A stretch of DNA of 64,000 nt from Hanamia caeni (GTDB taxonomy: Bacteria > Bacteroidota > Bacteroidia > Chitinophagales > Chitinophagaceae), in NCBI RefSeq assembly GCF_003721595.1, contig NZ_RJJR01000006.1:1-64000 (forward strand), written 5' to 3'. This document shows, piece after piece, positions 27,173 to 36,567 of this stretch (positions are counted from its first letter, which is position 1; each line of letters begins with the position of its first letter). The translations under genes and the position numbers were made by a program. The notes beneath the pieces were generated by a model, which saw only the letters and a list, made by a program, of their open reading frames with translations, had not been told where the DNA came from and did not search any database.

Positions 27173-29452
27173 ATGAATAAGCGTGTATGCTTAACTGTGA
27201 TGTCATGGATGATATTCAGCATTGCATTTTCTCAACATAGGATTGATGTGACTGTGGTTGACGGCTCTACCAATCAGCCTTTACAAGGTGCAACCATCTC
27301 AGATTTACAAAACCACGTACAAACCATCAGTAACGTAAAAGGAATTTTTACTTTACCGCAACCCAGTGACAGCGTCAAAATTTCTTCAATAGGTTATACG
27401 CCGATAACCAGTGCAGTAAGCGAACAAAAAAACCTGATTTATATTTTTCCTTCTTTTGCAAATCTGAACGAAGTGATTGTATCCGGAAACAGGGAGGTTC
27501 AGAAGAGAACCGAAGTTCCCGTAGCGATTGATGTCATTTCGAAAACCCAGATAAATGATACAAAAGCATCCCGGTTAGATATGCTGGTAAATAAAGTTCC
27601 AGGTGTTTTTATGGTAGACCTTGGAAATGAGCAGCACAGTATGTCTGTCCGACAGCCATTAGGCTACAGCAGTATTTTTCTTTACCTGGAAGATGGCATT
27701 CCGATAAGAGCAGTTGGTGATTTCAATCACAATGCTTTGATAGAGATTAACCAGGCTTCTCTGCAAAGAATAGAAGTTATCAAAGGCCCGGCCTCATCAT
27801 TATATGGCAGCGATGCGATTGGCGGTGCGTTGAATTTTATCACCCAGTCTCCTTCTCCATTTTTGTCCGGTAAAGTACAGGTAGAAGCAGGAACGAGGGG
27901 TTATAAGCGCACTGACTTTAGCCTCAGCAATACATATAAAAAATTGGGCCTTTACCTTGGAGGATATTATGCAGATCAACGTCAAAATATTAAAGAGCAC
28001 AACAATTTTGACAAAACCGCGCTGACAGCAAGGGCTGATTATGATTTTAATAATAAAACAAAGCTAACGACCGTAGCGGATTATATCAATTATTATACAG
28101 ATCAGAAAGGCGGACTTGATAGTGCTCATTTTTATAATGAAGATTATCTGAGCTTTTACCGTTTTACCTACAGGAAGGTAAATGCCTTCAGGCTCAGAAG
28201 CACGCTTTCAAAAAAATGGAACGATAACAGCCACACTAATTTCACGCTTTTTTATCACCATTCTGCAATCGGTCAAAATCCTTTTTATTCTATTGCAGAC
28301 AGCCGCGAGAATCCTTCCAAAGCCAGAGGCCAGGTAAATGTAGATGCCTTTAACAGCTATGGTGCAATCGTGCAACATACCATGAAATTTGATGCGATTC
28401 GAACAAAGTGGATTACAGGTATCAGCGCTGATTACAGCCCCGCAACCTACCTGGCTAAATACATCAATATTCATAAAAATGATGAAGGGGTATATGATCA
28501 TTACAATGTAACAGACAGTCTTTTGACAGATTACCGGGTGGATTTATTAAACACTGCAGTTTATACCCAGTTGGAATATAATCCATTGTCAAAACTGCGT
28601 GTAGTGCTGGCCGCGCGGTATGATCGCCTTGATTATAATTTTAATAATCATCTTTTGCCTGGCGCTTACACAGGCGCTCCTGATGCAGTAAATCATTATG
28701 ATCATTTTACGCCTAAGCTGGGCTTCACGTATGACTTTGGAAACAATCGCGGAGTGTATGCAAATTACAGCGTTGGTTTTTCTCCGCCTGATATTACTGA
28801 TTTATATCGAGGTGTGCAGGTGCCGGTATTACAACCTTCTACCTATAAAAATTATGAGGTCGGCGGATGGATTGCGTTTGCTCAAAATAAAGGCGCCATA
28901 GAATTGTCGCTTTACCAGTTAAATGGAAAAAATGAAATTGTGAGCACCAGGTTATCAGACGGAAGCTATATCAATGCCAATGCCGGTGCTACAAGTCATA
29001 AAGGCATTGAGTTGAATATTAAATACAGCCCTGTAACTCAGGTTAATTTTCGTGTAGGCGGCACCGTTGCAAGGCATGAATATGTAGATTATGTTGAAAA
29101 AGGAACTTCTTATTCCGGAAATAAAATGCCGCAGTCACCGGCCTATATTCTAAATGGTGAAATTTCTTATAAGCCGCATTACATAAAAGGTTTCAGGATT
29201 TCACTGGAAAGCGAAAGCATGGGCTCTTATTTTACAGATCCGCAAAACACTTCCAGGTACAAAGGCTTTACAGTATTCAATGTACGCTCAGGATATAAAT
29301 TCAGCCACTTCGAAACTTTTATAAACTGGATAAACATCCTGAATAAAAACTACGCAGTTACGGTTGAGAAAAGTGCATACGGAACTTCGTACAGGCCGGG
29401 CCAGCTATCGACTGTGAATGTCGGAATTGCGTATCATTTTAATAAACAATAG
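27173..29452 (+). CDS. TonB-dependent receptor with N-terminal CarboxypepD_reg-like domain
   Basis: A 759-residue outer-membrane receptor. It has a signal peptide (to about residue 21), a carboxypeptidase-regulatory-like domain (about 24-100, VTVVDGSTNQPLQGATIS), a plug (about 110-215, with VRQPLGYSSIFLYLEDGIPIR and IKGPASSLYGSDAIGGALNFI), and a barrel ending STVNVGIAYHFNK. There is no SusD gene, so it is more like a siderophore, metal or cofactor receptor than a glycan one. It lies between the CNGKC protein and the CCPCC lipoprotein, which suggests a shared substrate, perhaps a metal complex. Confidence 0.88.
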   Translation: MNKRVCLTVMSWMIFSIAFSQHRIDVTVVDGSTNQPLQGATISDLQNHVQTISNVKGIFTLPQPSDSVKISSIGYTPITSAVSEQKNLIYIFPSFANLNEVIVSGNREVQKRTEVPVAIDVISKTQINDTKASRLDMLVNKVPGVFMVDLGNEQHSMSVRQPLGYSSIFLYLEDGIPIRAVGDFNHNALIEINQASLQRIEVIKGPASSLYGSDAIGGALNFITQSPSPFLSGKVQVEAGTRGYKRTDFSLSNTYKKLGLYLGGYYADQRQNIKEHNNFDKTALTARADYDFNNKTKLTTVADYINYYTDQKGGLDSAHFYNEDYLSFYRFTYRKVNAFRLRSTLSKKWNDNSHTNFTLFYHHSAIGQNPFYSIADSRENPSKARGQVNVDAFNSYGAIVQHTMKFDAIRTKWITGISADYSPATYLAKYINIHKNDEGVYDHYNVTDSLLTDYRVDLLNTAVYTQLEYNPLSKLRVVLAARYDRLDYNFNNHLLPGAYTGAPDAVNHYDHFTPKLGFTYDFGNNRGVYANYSVGFSPPDITDLYRGVQVPVLQPSTYKNYEVGGWIAFAQNKGAIELSLYQLNGKNEIVSTRLSDGSYINANAGATSHKGIELNIKYSPVTQVNFRVGGTVARHEYVDYVEKGTSYSGNKMPQSPAYILNGEISYKPHYIKGFRISLESESMGSYFTDPQNTSRYKGFTVFNVRSGYKFSHFETFINWINILNKNYAVTVEKSAYGTSYRPGQLSTVNVGIAYHFNKQ

Positions 29453-29474
29453 AACAGGATTGCCCTGTTGTTTT
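29453..29474 (+). terminator. short hairpin between the TonB receptor and the lipoprotein
   Basis: AACAGG and CCTGTT pair across a five-base loop and are followed by GTTTT. It begins just after the receptor stop. It is weak, and may lower rather than stop transcription into the next gene. Confidence 0.4.
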
Positions 29475-29487
29475 AAAATTGTCAATC

Positions 29488-30711
29488 ATGAAAAAAATCA
29501 TATTCTTTGTTCTTATTTTTTCAGCGGTATTGTTGTCATCATGCAATGAGGATAATTCAAAAGTAAAGATAACCGCTTCAAACGCCACGCAAATAGACGC
29601 ATCAGAGGGTTCGTGTCCTTATCTTTCTAAAGACAATAAAGGAAATATTGTGCTAAGCTGGATAAAAAAAGTGGATACTGCTACATCTGAATTTTGTTAT
29701 GCGGTTTCCACTGATGGTGGTAAATCGTTTGGGAAAACTACCATCATTCCGGGCAGCACCAACATTCATCCGCACGGTGAAAATATGCCTAAGATTATTT
29801 TTAAGCCTTCGGGAGAACTCATCGCGGCGTGGGCATCTGCAAATGCCAACCCTAAAAATGCTTACTCGGATATAGTGTATTATTCCAAATCATTCGACAA
29901 CGGAAAATCATGGACAAATCCTGAAAAGCTGGTGAAAGATACAGCAGGGTATGATCAGCGGTATTTTGATATGGCTATTTTATCAAACGGCGAAGCAGCC
30001 ATTATATGGCTCGATAACAGGAAGCGTACGCCGGAAGATGGGTCCGCTTTATATTTTGCTGAAACCAATGGCGATTCCGGTTTTCGAAATGAGCGGCTCA
30101 TTACAGAACCGTGCTGCCCGTGTTGCCGCACAGATTTGTTTGTGGATAAAGCAAAAAATATTCATATTGTTTACCGGGCCATCATACAGGATAGTATTCG
30201 CGATATGGAACATATTGTATCTGCGGATGATGGAAAAACATTTTCCAATCCAGAAAGAATCAGTGATGATAATTGGGTAGTTTTTGGATGCCCGCACACG
30301 GGCCCGGCAATGACGGAAAATAAAGACGGCATCCAGTTTACCTGGTTCACCGGCGGAAATGAAGGTGGAATTTATTATTGCAGTTCGCCTGATAACGGTA
30401 AATCATTCTCAAGCCGCCAGATGGTGAGTGGAAAATCTTCAAAACATTGCCAGATAGTTTCGCTGAATGAAGATGATTTGGCAATTGTGTGGAATGAAAA
30501 TTTTATGGAAAAAACCGGCCCCTGTTCGCGCATAGGAATAGAAATCAGGAATGCAGACGGAGCTGATCCGGTGAAAAAATATATTACATCAGAAACTGGT
30601 AATGCAACTTTCCCTACCATAAAAAGTATCAATAAAAACACAGCATTAGTGGCCTATACGGAATCTGAAAATAATAAAGATTTTGTTAAGTATAAACTCG
30701 TGAGCTTGTAG
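29488..30711 (+). CDS. Asp-box (BNR) repeat lipoprotein with CCPCC motif
   Basis: A 407-residue lipoprotein with a sialidase-like beta-propeller. The signal ends in the lipobox LLSSC. Four Asp-box repeats are visible (STDGGKSF, SFDNGKSW, SADDGKTF, SPDNGKSF). The Arg triad and catalytic residues of true sialidases cannot be shown. A striking CCPCC motif (209-213, EPCCPCCRTD) sits in the propeller. With the CNGKC protein and TonB receptor just upstream, it may bind a soft metal such as copper; this is inferred. ATG 29488 is preferred over an in-frame TTG at 29479. Confidence 0.7.
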   Translation: MKKIIFFVLIFSAVLLSSCNEDNSKVKITASNATQIDASEGSCPYLSKDNKGNIVLSWIKKVDTATSEFCYAVSTDGGKSFGKTTIIPGSTNIHPHGENMPKIIFKPSGELIAAWASANANPKNAYSDIVYYSKSFDNGKSWTNPEKLVKDTAGYDQRYFDMAILSNGEAAIIWLDNRKRTPEDGSALYFAETNGDSGFRNERLITEPCCPCCRTDLFVDKAKNIHIVYRAIIQDSIRDMEHIVSADDGKTFSNPERISDDNWVVFGCPHTGPAMTENKDGIQFTWFTGGNEGGIYYCSSPDNGKSFSSRQMVSGKSSKHCQIVSLNEDDLAIVWNENFMEKTGPCSRIGIEIRNADGADPVKKYITSETGNATFPTIKSINKNTALVAYTESENNKDFVKYKLVSL

Positions 30712-30908
30712 ATTGAAACATATTCATTGACTGTGCTGACAGTAAACGAACAAATAAATGTGTTTTATTCTCAGATGATGCCAGATGGATGGTTTAAAGA
30801 TGTTTCTTTGAATCGAAAAATAATATTGTCTTTTCTATTATTAAATTACCCGGATAAGATTAAATATTATATTTTCACAAATCAGGATATTACTAAAAAA
30901 GATACATC

Positions 30909-32186
30909 ATGGACCAAAATCTTTCCGATTCCCAAACCAACTACACGCCGCAAATCGTAATTATAGGAATCCTGTTTTTTATATTTGGATTTGTTACCTG
31001 GCTCAACAGTACGCTGATCCCGTATTTACAGATAGCCTGTGAATTAGAAACCTCGCAAGCTGTTCTGGTAACTTTTGCTTTTTATATTTCCTATGCGTTA
31101 ATGGCATTCCCTTCTTCATGGGTTTTAAAAAAGACCGGCTTCAAGAATGGGATGATGTGGGGATTGGTTTGCATGGCTATCGGCGCCCTGATATTTATTC
31201 CCGCGGCCATGTCAAGAACCTACGGCACTTTTTTAACGGGCTTATTTGTAATTGGTACCGGCCTGGCTTTATTGCAAACTGCCTCTAATCCCTATATCAC
31301 TATTCTTGGCCCGATGGAAAGCGCAGCAAAAAGAATGAGCGTAATGGGTATTTGTAACAAAGGTGCAGGCGCTCTGGCGCCTTTAATTATGGGTGCATTC
31401 TTACTCAAAAATTCAAATGAGCTGATTGAAAAATTAAAAACGCTGGATGCTACGCAGAAGGCAATTGAACTGGATGCGTTGGCGTCAAGGGTTATCGTTC
31501 CTTACATTATTATTGCTACTGTGTTGATCGCGCTTGCAATATTTATTTATTTCTCCAACCTGCCTGAAGTAAAAGCAGAAGGCGAGGATGATGTGAAAGA
31601 TGTGTCTAACGCCAACAGGCAAACGATTTTTAGTTTTCCCTATTTGTGGCTCGGTTTTATCGCCCTGTTTTTATATGTAGGCGTAGAAGTGATGGCAGGC
31701 GATATTATCCAGATTTACGGAAAGGCAATTGGTATCAGCCTCGATATCGCAAAACATTTTACCACCTACACTATGATTGGAATGCTCGTGGGATACCTGA
31801 TTGGAATCGTAACAATCCCAAAATACATTTCCCAAACCACGGCGTTGAAATTTTCCTCTGTTCTCGGAGTTATTTTTGCAATATTGGCCATTTTTACGTC
31901 AGGATATACTTCTGTATTATTTATTGCTTTACTGGGCCTGGCCAACGCTATTATGTGGCCGGCCATCTGGCCGTTAACCATTCACGGTTTAGGCAGATTT
32001 ACAAAAATGGGTTCAGCCTTGCTGGTAGTCGGTATCGCCGGGGGAGCCATTTTACCAAAATTGTGGGCAAGTATTGGCGAAAGCTATGGCTACCAGGAAG
32101 CATTTTGGATTATGGTGCCCTGCTATCTTTATATTCTTTATTTCGCCATTTCCGGCCATAAGGTAGGAGTAAAAAGTAAAAAGTAA
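30909..32186 (+). CDS. FucP-like sugar MFS transporter
   Basis: A 425-residue inner-membrane sugar:H+ symporter of the fucose/glucose-galactose permease group, with about 12 helices. Family marks: FIFGFVTWLNSTLIPYLQ in helix 1, LLQTASNPYITILGP in helix 4, and NKGAGALAPLI. The exact sugar is unknown. The last codons (VKSKK) are made by a 7-base tandem repeat that continues past the stop, so the C-terminus may have been extended or replaced by repeat growth. Confidence 0.88.
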   Translation: MDQNLSDSQTNYTPQIVIIGILFFIFGFVTWLNSTLIPYLQIACELETSQAVLVTFAFYISYALMAFPSSWVLKKTGFKNGMMWGLVCMAIGALIFIPAAMSRTYGTFLTGLFVIGTGLALLQTASNPYITILGPMESAAKRMSVMGICNKGAGALAPLIMGAFLLKNSNELIEKLKTLDATQKAIELDALASRVIVPYIIIATVLIALAIFIYFSNLPEVKAEGEDDVKDVSNANRQTIFSFPYLWLGFIALFLYVGVEVMAGDIIQIYGKAIGISLDIAKHFTTYTMIGMLVGYLIGIVTIPKYISQTTALKFSSVLGVIFAILAIFTSGYTSVLFIALLGLANAIMWPAIWPLTIHGLGRFTKMGSALLVVGIAGGAILPKLWASIGESYGYQEAFWIMVPCYLYILYFAISGHKVGVKSKK

Positions 32187-32217
32187 AAAGTAAAAAGTAA
32201 AAAGTGGAAAGTGGAAA
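32169..32217 (+). repeat. 7-base tandem repeat at the end of the MFS gene
   Basis: Five copies of GTAAAAA followed by two of GTGGAAA. The first two and a half units encode the transporter's last residues and stop codon. Confidence 0.9.
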
Positions 32218-32299
32218 GTGAAAGAAACAGTATCCACAACAGCCTGACAAATGTGATTGGATTGAATGTTAATTCTCTTAACTTCTTTGCTCAAAATCT

Positions 32300-32307
32300 T
32301 AAATTTG
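32300..32307 (+). promoter_or_regulatory. promoter -7 element for the DUF983 gene
   Basis: TAAATTTG matches TAnnTTTG exactly. It lies 22 bases before ATG 32329, which rules out the longer in-frame start at 32266. Confidence 0.6.
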
Positions 32308-32328
32308 CATTTGGAAATACCAATCGAA

Positions 32329-32784
32329 ATGAGTAAACATCGCGACGCAGAAAGGCCTGGAATTTTAAATCTATTGCAGAGCAAATGCCCGCGTTGCCGG
32401 ATTGGTGATATGTTTGAGAAAAAAAATCCCTATTCCAGGGGGTTTATGAAAATGCACGACCGGTGCCAAGTTTGTGGGCAATATTTTGATTTGGAAGTTG
32501 GATTTTATTACGGCAGCGGCTATGTTAGTTATGGGGTTGGCGTGGCTATCAGCGTTGCTACTTTTATAGCCTGGTGGGTAATCATAGGGATTTCATATGA
32601 TGACAACCGAATTCTCTATTGGCTTATTTTTAATTCAATATTAATTATCGCATTGCAACCCTGGCTGATGCGATTATCCCGAACGATATGGCTCGCCCTG
32701 TTTGTAAAATATGATCGCGAATGGGGAAATCATCCTGCAAAGGCGCCTGAACGAATCAACAATGAGCAAAAAAACAATTGGTAG
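32329..32784 (+). CDS. DUF983 membrane protein with zinc-ribbon-like cysteines
   Basis: A 151-residue protein. The cytoplasmic N-terminus has two CxxC pairs (C20-C23 and C46-C49) in CPRCRIGDMF and CQVCGQYFDLEVGFYYG, the DUF983 signature. Two membrane segments follow (about 58-82 and 90-110). Function is unknown; family members are often near cytochrome oxidase genes in other phyla, but not here. The start at 32329 follows the promoter element by 22 bases. Confidence 0.85.
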   Translation: MSKHRDAERPGILNLLQSKCPRCRIGDMFEKKNPYSRGFMKMHDRCQVCGQYFDLEVGFYYGSGYVSYGVGVAISVATFIAWWVIIGISYDDNRILYWLIFNSILIIALQPWLMRLSRTIWLALFVKYDREWGNHPAKAPERINNEQKNNW

Positions 32785-32786
32785 CA

Positions 32787-33620
32787 TCATGCTTCTGTTT
32801 GCATAATACCTGTTTTGGTAAAAGTGATAAGGTGTTGTTTATATAGCTTTCCGGTTGTCATCTTAAAAGTTTTCTTACTCATTCCAAAAAAGGAATAAAT
32901 CTCTTCGGGAGAAGATTTGTCATGATAAGGAAGATATCCCTCGTTTTCCTTTAATAACCTGAGAATTTTATCAGCTTCGTCTTCTACCCGTTGATAGCCT
33001 GGTTTTCCTGCGGCTACATCTATTTTATTTTCAGGCAAAATGTTTTTAATAAATCCCCGGAACTTATCACCAATAGAAATATCTCTGTAAATTTCATTGT
33101 TATGCAATACCCCTTTATGCAGATTATTAATAATTACTTCGTAGCCGATATCTGTTTTGCGGTAAACAATAAGATCTACAATTTCTTTTTCTTTTACTGT
33201 TAACTGTTCATTTGATAAATAGGGTTCTAATTTTTCAGTGGCGGTAAGCCTTCCTGTCCGTTCGTCCATAATGATTTTTACCAGGTATTCGCCGTTTCTC
33301 ACCATGAAGTTTTTCATATTAGATTTGGGAATAAAAAGATCTTTCATTAATCCCCAGTCTAAAAACGCACCGTGATTCATAACATCCACAACTTTTAGTT
33401 TTACAATATCCCCTAAGATTCCGTAAGGCTTTTGGGTAGTGGCTATTGGCCTGTCTTCACTGTCGTGATATAAAAAAACATTTAACTCATCTCCTGTTTT
33501 CGTTCCGGGGGGCACAAAGCGTTTTGGTAAAAGAATTCCATCATGCCCGTCATCCAAAAAAACACCCGGGGATTTTTCTTTAATCACTTTTAAAACATTG
33601 TATTTGCCTATTTCAATCAT
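32787..33620 (-). CDS. CvfB-like S1-domain RNA-binding protein
   Basis: A 277-residue cytoplasmic protein with tandem S1-like beta-barrels (about 60-125, KLKVVDVMNHGAFLDWGLMKDLFIPKSNM, and about 140-210) and a C-terminal winged helix (about 220-275, YSFFGMSKKTFKMTTGKLYKQHLI). This order matches CvfB/YitL proteins, which bind RNA and affect expression of virulence or stress genes in Firmicutes. It is convergent with the DUF983 gene (2-base gap), so transcription may overlap. Confidence 0.85.
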   Translation of the reverse strand: MIEIGKYNVLKVIKEKSPGVFLDDGHDGILLPKRFVPPGTKTGDELNVFLYHDSEDRPIATTQKPYGILGDIVKLKVVDVMNHGAFLDWGLMKDLFIPKSNMKNFMVRNGEYLVKIIMDERTGRLTATEKLEPYLSNEQLTVKEKEIVDLIVYRKTDIGYEVIINNLHKGVLHNNEIYRDISIGDKFRGFIKNILPENKIDVAAGKPGYQRVEDEADKILRLLKENEGYLPYHDKSSPEEIYSFFGMSKKTFKMTTGKLYKQHLITFTKTGIMQTEA

Positions 33621-33721
33621 TATCTTATTTTGTTTATCGCGAAGTTAGGCCAAGGTTCTCTCAGGAGGCGACAAATATTATTCCTGGTAATTAGTGGTAC
33701 TATCATTGTGTCTGATTTAAC

Positions 33722-34018
33722 ATGGCACATAAAAAAGAAACAAAAGAGAAGTGGTCATCTGAGGTGACCGAACACAGCGATGCGCTGGATTTGGAAGAAG
33801 GTGTTTTTACCTGGAACGATCCCAAAAAAATTGCTGAATCTTTAAAAAATTCTGCAGAAAAAAGTAAGCGCAAAAAGGGAACGCCTTATCAATCAGCAAT
33901 GTCAATGCTTACGTTTTATATCAACCGGGATGGTAAAAACCTCAGTAAAAAACAAAAGAATATTCTTGAAGATGCCAAAGAGGAACTTCGCGAATTGTTT
34001 GGCAGAGAAAAAGAGTAA
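33722..34018 (+). CDS. DUF3175 protein
   Basis: A 98-residue, highly charged soluble protein. The WSSEVTEHSDALDLEEGVFTW segment near the start and SAMSMLTFYINRDGKNLS in the middle fit the DUF3175 family. Family function is unknown; small members occur in many soil bacteria. It stands alone, 9 bases from the convergent lipoprotein gene. Confidence 0.8.
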   Translation: MAHKKETKEKWSSEVTEHSDALDLEEGVFTWNDPKKIAESLKNSAEKSKRKKGTPYQSAMSMLTFYINRDGKNLSKKQKNILEDAKEELRELFGREKE

Positions 34019-34027
34019 TCAGCAAAA

Positions 34028-34816
34028 TTATTTATTCGATTTTAAACGCTCATAATATTCAACGGTTTTTGAAGAATCCGGATGAGTGATTGTTTGAACA
34101 TACTTGTCACTGCCATCAAATTTTACATCAATCAAAAATGATTCTCCGGCTATTATTGAATAGGAGGAGTTGAGATCTGTTTCTTTCATTTGATTATCGC
34201 CTTCCATCGAATAGGTTCCGAAACCCACGCCAGTGGTTACTTTGCCTGTGGAATCCTTATCAGTTAATCCAAACATAAAATAGCCATTGTAGAACGCTTT
34301 ATATTCCGTCCGGTTGTAGGGAAGAGTGTCATTGCCTCTCAAATCGTATGATTTGGTTTGTTTCCAAACGCCATCAAGTGGTGTGCTTTGTTTTTTACCA
34401 ACCGTTATGTAGGTTTCTGTCAGCTTGGATGGTGCATTATTAATAACTATATCGGGAATAATTTGATTATAGCCATCCGCAGTGGGCGTTATGGAAAGTT
34501 TGTACGTTCTGAGGCTATCATTAAAAGTAGTATCTGCAGATGTATAAGAAAGATTTTCTGTAACACCACTTGTGTCCGACGAATAAGTTCCCACTCCAAA
34601 GGAGGCAGTTGAGTCAGAAGGAATGACTTGCGAAAACATAAAATATTTATCTGTATAAATCTTTAATTGCTTCACCTCGGTAAGTTTTGTTTTAGTAGTT
34701 CCATCAAAAATGGTTTGAGATACCATTAAATACGCTCCGGGCATGTCAGGAGCTTTTTTGGTAGAAGAATTGCAACTGATTGCAAAGCCTACAAGTAAAA
34801 ATTTTAGATATTTCAT
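34028..34816 (-). CDS. lipoprotein with internally duplicated domain
   Basis: A 262-residue lipoprotein of unknown function. The signal MKYLKFLLVGFAISC ends at C15. The mature part has two matching halves, about 26-120 and 147-245. Each runs G-A/V-Y/W, a YFMF strand (DKYFMFSQ and NGYFMFGL), then FGVGTYS or VGFGTYS, and ends with a Y-N/V-Q-I/T-I strand. The pattern suggests two small lipocalin-like beta-barrels made by duplication. No gene nearby indicates its job. Confidence 0.65.
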   Translation of the reverse strand: MKYLKFLLVGFAISCNSSTKKAPDMPGAYLMVSQTIFDGTTKTKLTEVKQLKIYTDKYFMFSQVIPSDSTASFGVGTYSSDTSGVTENLSYTSADTTFNDSLRTYKLSITPTADGYNQIIPDIVINNAPSKLTETYITVGKKQSTPLDGVWKQTKSYDLRGNDTLPYNRTEYKAFYNGYFMFGLTDKDSTGKVTTGVGFGTYSMEGDNQMKETDLNSSYSIIAGESFLIDVKFDGSDKYVQTITHPDSSKTVEYYERLKSNK

Positions 34817-34917
34817 GACATAGGAGTTTATTTTAACATAAATTTAATGTTTATTTTTTATACTGCGAAATCGCTTCTGGGTTGGCAGTAAAAGAACAAA
34901 TAGTATATTTTTTATTT

Positions 34918-34950
34918 AAAAAAAATATCCTTCCGGGGCCGAAAGGATAT
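34918..34950 (-). terminator. intrinsic terminator after the PfpI gene
   Basis: On the minus strand ATATCCTT and AAGGATAT form an eight-pair stem, with GGCC/CCGG possible inside, followed by a T-run. It lies 30 bases after the PfpI-like stop. Confidence 0.85.
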
Positions 34951-34979
34951 CTGAAGTTTAAAAATGTTAGATGTAAGAA

Positions 34980-35534
34980 TTAAGCTTCCTGGTGCATTCC
35001 TTCTTTCACTTCCTCAATTAATTTCTTATTAAAAGCTTCCAAATCTTTTGGGCTGCGGCTTGTTACCAGGCCATTATCTACCACAACTTCTTTATCTACC
35101 CAAATTGCGCCGGCATTTTTAATATCGGTGCTTATGGATGGATAAGAAGTCATCTTTCTATCCCGCAGAAGCCCGGTTTCTATCAGCAATTGCGGGCCGT
35201 GGCAAATAGCGGCCACTGGCTTTCCGGCTTCCATGAAACTTTTTGCAAAATTCACATATTCATCCTGCGCACGCATCTTATCAGGATTAAGAACGCCTCC
35301 CGGAATCATCAAGGCATCGTAATCATCAGGGTTTGCATCTGATAGGTTTACGTCCACCGGCAAAGTGATGGACCAATGGTCGTGGTCCCACGCCTTTACA
35401 TGGCCCGTTTCAGATGATACGATATCTACTTTAAATCCCGCATTTTCCATTGCTTTTTTGGGGCTCGTCAACTCCACTTCTTCGAAACCATCTTCGGTAA
35501 GAATAGCTACTCTTTTACTATTGTTGTCTTTCAT
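34980..35534 (-). CDS. DJ-1/PfpI family protein
   Basis: A 184-residue cytoplasmic protein of the DJ-1/PfpI/YhbO group. The catalytic pair C111-H112 is in VAAICHGPQLL, and E18 in DGFEEVE is the acidic partner. Proteins of this type act as stress-related deglycases, chaperones or peptidases; which one cannot be told. ATG 35534 is chosen because the family begins near KRVAILTEDGFEEVE. An upstream ATG at 35609 would add 25 unrelated residues. A strong terminator follows. Confidence 0.9.
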   Translation of the reverse strand: MKDNNSKRVAILTEDGFEEVELTSPKKAMENAGFKVDIVSSETGHVKAWDHDHWSITLPVDVNLSDANPDDYDALMIPGGVLNPDKMRAQDEYVNFAKSFMEAGKPVAAICHGPQLLIETGLLRDRKMTSYPSISTDIKNAGAIWVDKEVVVDNGLVTSRSPKDLEAFNKKLIEEVKEGMHQEA

Positions 35535-35733
35535 AATGTATTTTTTTAAGATTAAATAATCAGGAAAGTAATCGCAACAAACATGCCCGATAGATTCTCG
35601 GAATGCCATTAAATACTTATAGATTCAAAATATAACAGGGATAGGAATCCCCCGGAAAAATTTGGTGAAAAATTTCCATAAAATATCCAGCGGGAGTAAT
35701 CACTTCGATGGGAGATTTAAGAAAAACTGCCCA

Positions 35734-36504
35734 TCACTTCAGCTCAATCCAAACCGGGGCGTGATCGCTGCTTTTTTCCCAGCCACGGACATCGCGATCA
35801 ACGCCTGCGGCCACGAGGCGATCTTTTAGCTGCGGACTCAACAGAAAATGATCAATTCTCATTCCCGCGTTTCTGTCATAAGCATTTCTGAAATAGTCCC
35901 AGAAAGTATAAATATTTTCTGTAGGATATAATTCCCTGATGGCATCAGTCCATCCTTGTGACACAAGATTTTTAAAAGCGCTTCTTGTTTCGGGAAAAAA
36001 TAAAGCATCTTTTTTCACCCGCTCCGGTTTGTACACGTCTGCCTCTGTAGGAATCGCATTATAATCACCGGTTAAAACCACCAGCTTACCGGATGAAAGC
36101 AGTTGTTCTGCATGTTTGGTAAGTCTTTCAAACCATTTTAATTTATAATCAAATTTAGGCCCTGGTGCAGGGTTACCGTTGGGAAGATAAAGGCAGCCAA
36201 TAATAATTCCATCCACCGTCGCTTCAATGTACCTGCTATGCAAATCTTCTTCGTCGCCCGGAAGTGCGCGTCGAATTTCTTCGGGTTGGGAGTGGCGCGC
36301 CAGAATGGCTACTCCATTCCAGCTTTTCTGGCCATGCCAAATAGCATGGTAGCCTGCATCTTTAATAGCCTGTTCCGGAATTTTTTCCCCGGGAGCCTTC
36401 AATTCCTGGAGGCAAACCACATCGGGCTGTTTTTCATCTAACCAACGCAGCAAAACCGGCAACCGGCCATTTATGCCATTTACATTGTAAGTCGCTATTT
36501 TCAT
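35734..36504 (-). CDS. xth: exodeoxyribonuclease III
   Basis: Cuts at abasic sites and degrades 3' ends during base excision repair. From ATG 36504 the 256-residue protein starts MKIATYNVNGIN and has all catalytic motifs: N7, E34 in CLQELKAP, GDYNAIPTEAD, RIDHFLLS and SDHAPVW. A longer frame to 36552 adds 16 residues with no family match. It is single-gene and divergent from the small membrane protein gene. Confidence 0.93.
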   Translation of the reverse strand: MKIATYNVNGINGRLPVLLRWLDEKQPDVVCLQELKAPGEKIPEQAIKDAGYHAIWHGQKSWNGVAILARHSQPEEIRRALPGDEEDLHSRYIEATVDGIIIGCLYLPNGNPAPGPKFDYKLKWFERLTKHAEQLLSSGKLVVLTGDYNAIPTEADVYKPERVKKDALFFPETRSAFKNLVSQGWTDAIRELYPTENIYTFWDYFRNAYDRNAGMRIDHFLLSPQLKDRLVAAGVDRDVRGWEKSSDHAPVWIELK

Positions 36505-36567
36505 CGTAAATATTTTTAGTGTTTCTAATCTGCAATTTATGATCTTTAGCATACAGATATTAATTCG

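Noticed and set aside
30727..30960. A 77-residue open frame before the FucP-like gene
   Set aside because: It overlaps the start of the transporter gene in another frame, has no family pattern, and its region looks like an AT-rich leader.
31646..32161. A 171-residue open frame inside the FucP-like gene
   Set aside because: It is on the same strand in a shifted frame and has low-quality composition; the transporter frame is clearly the real one.
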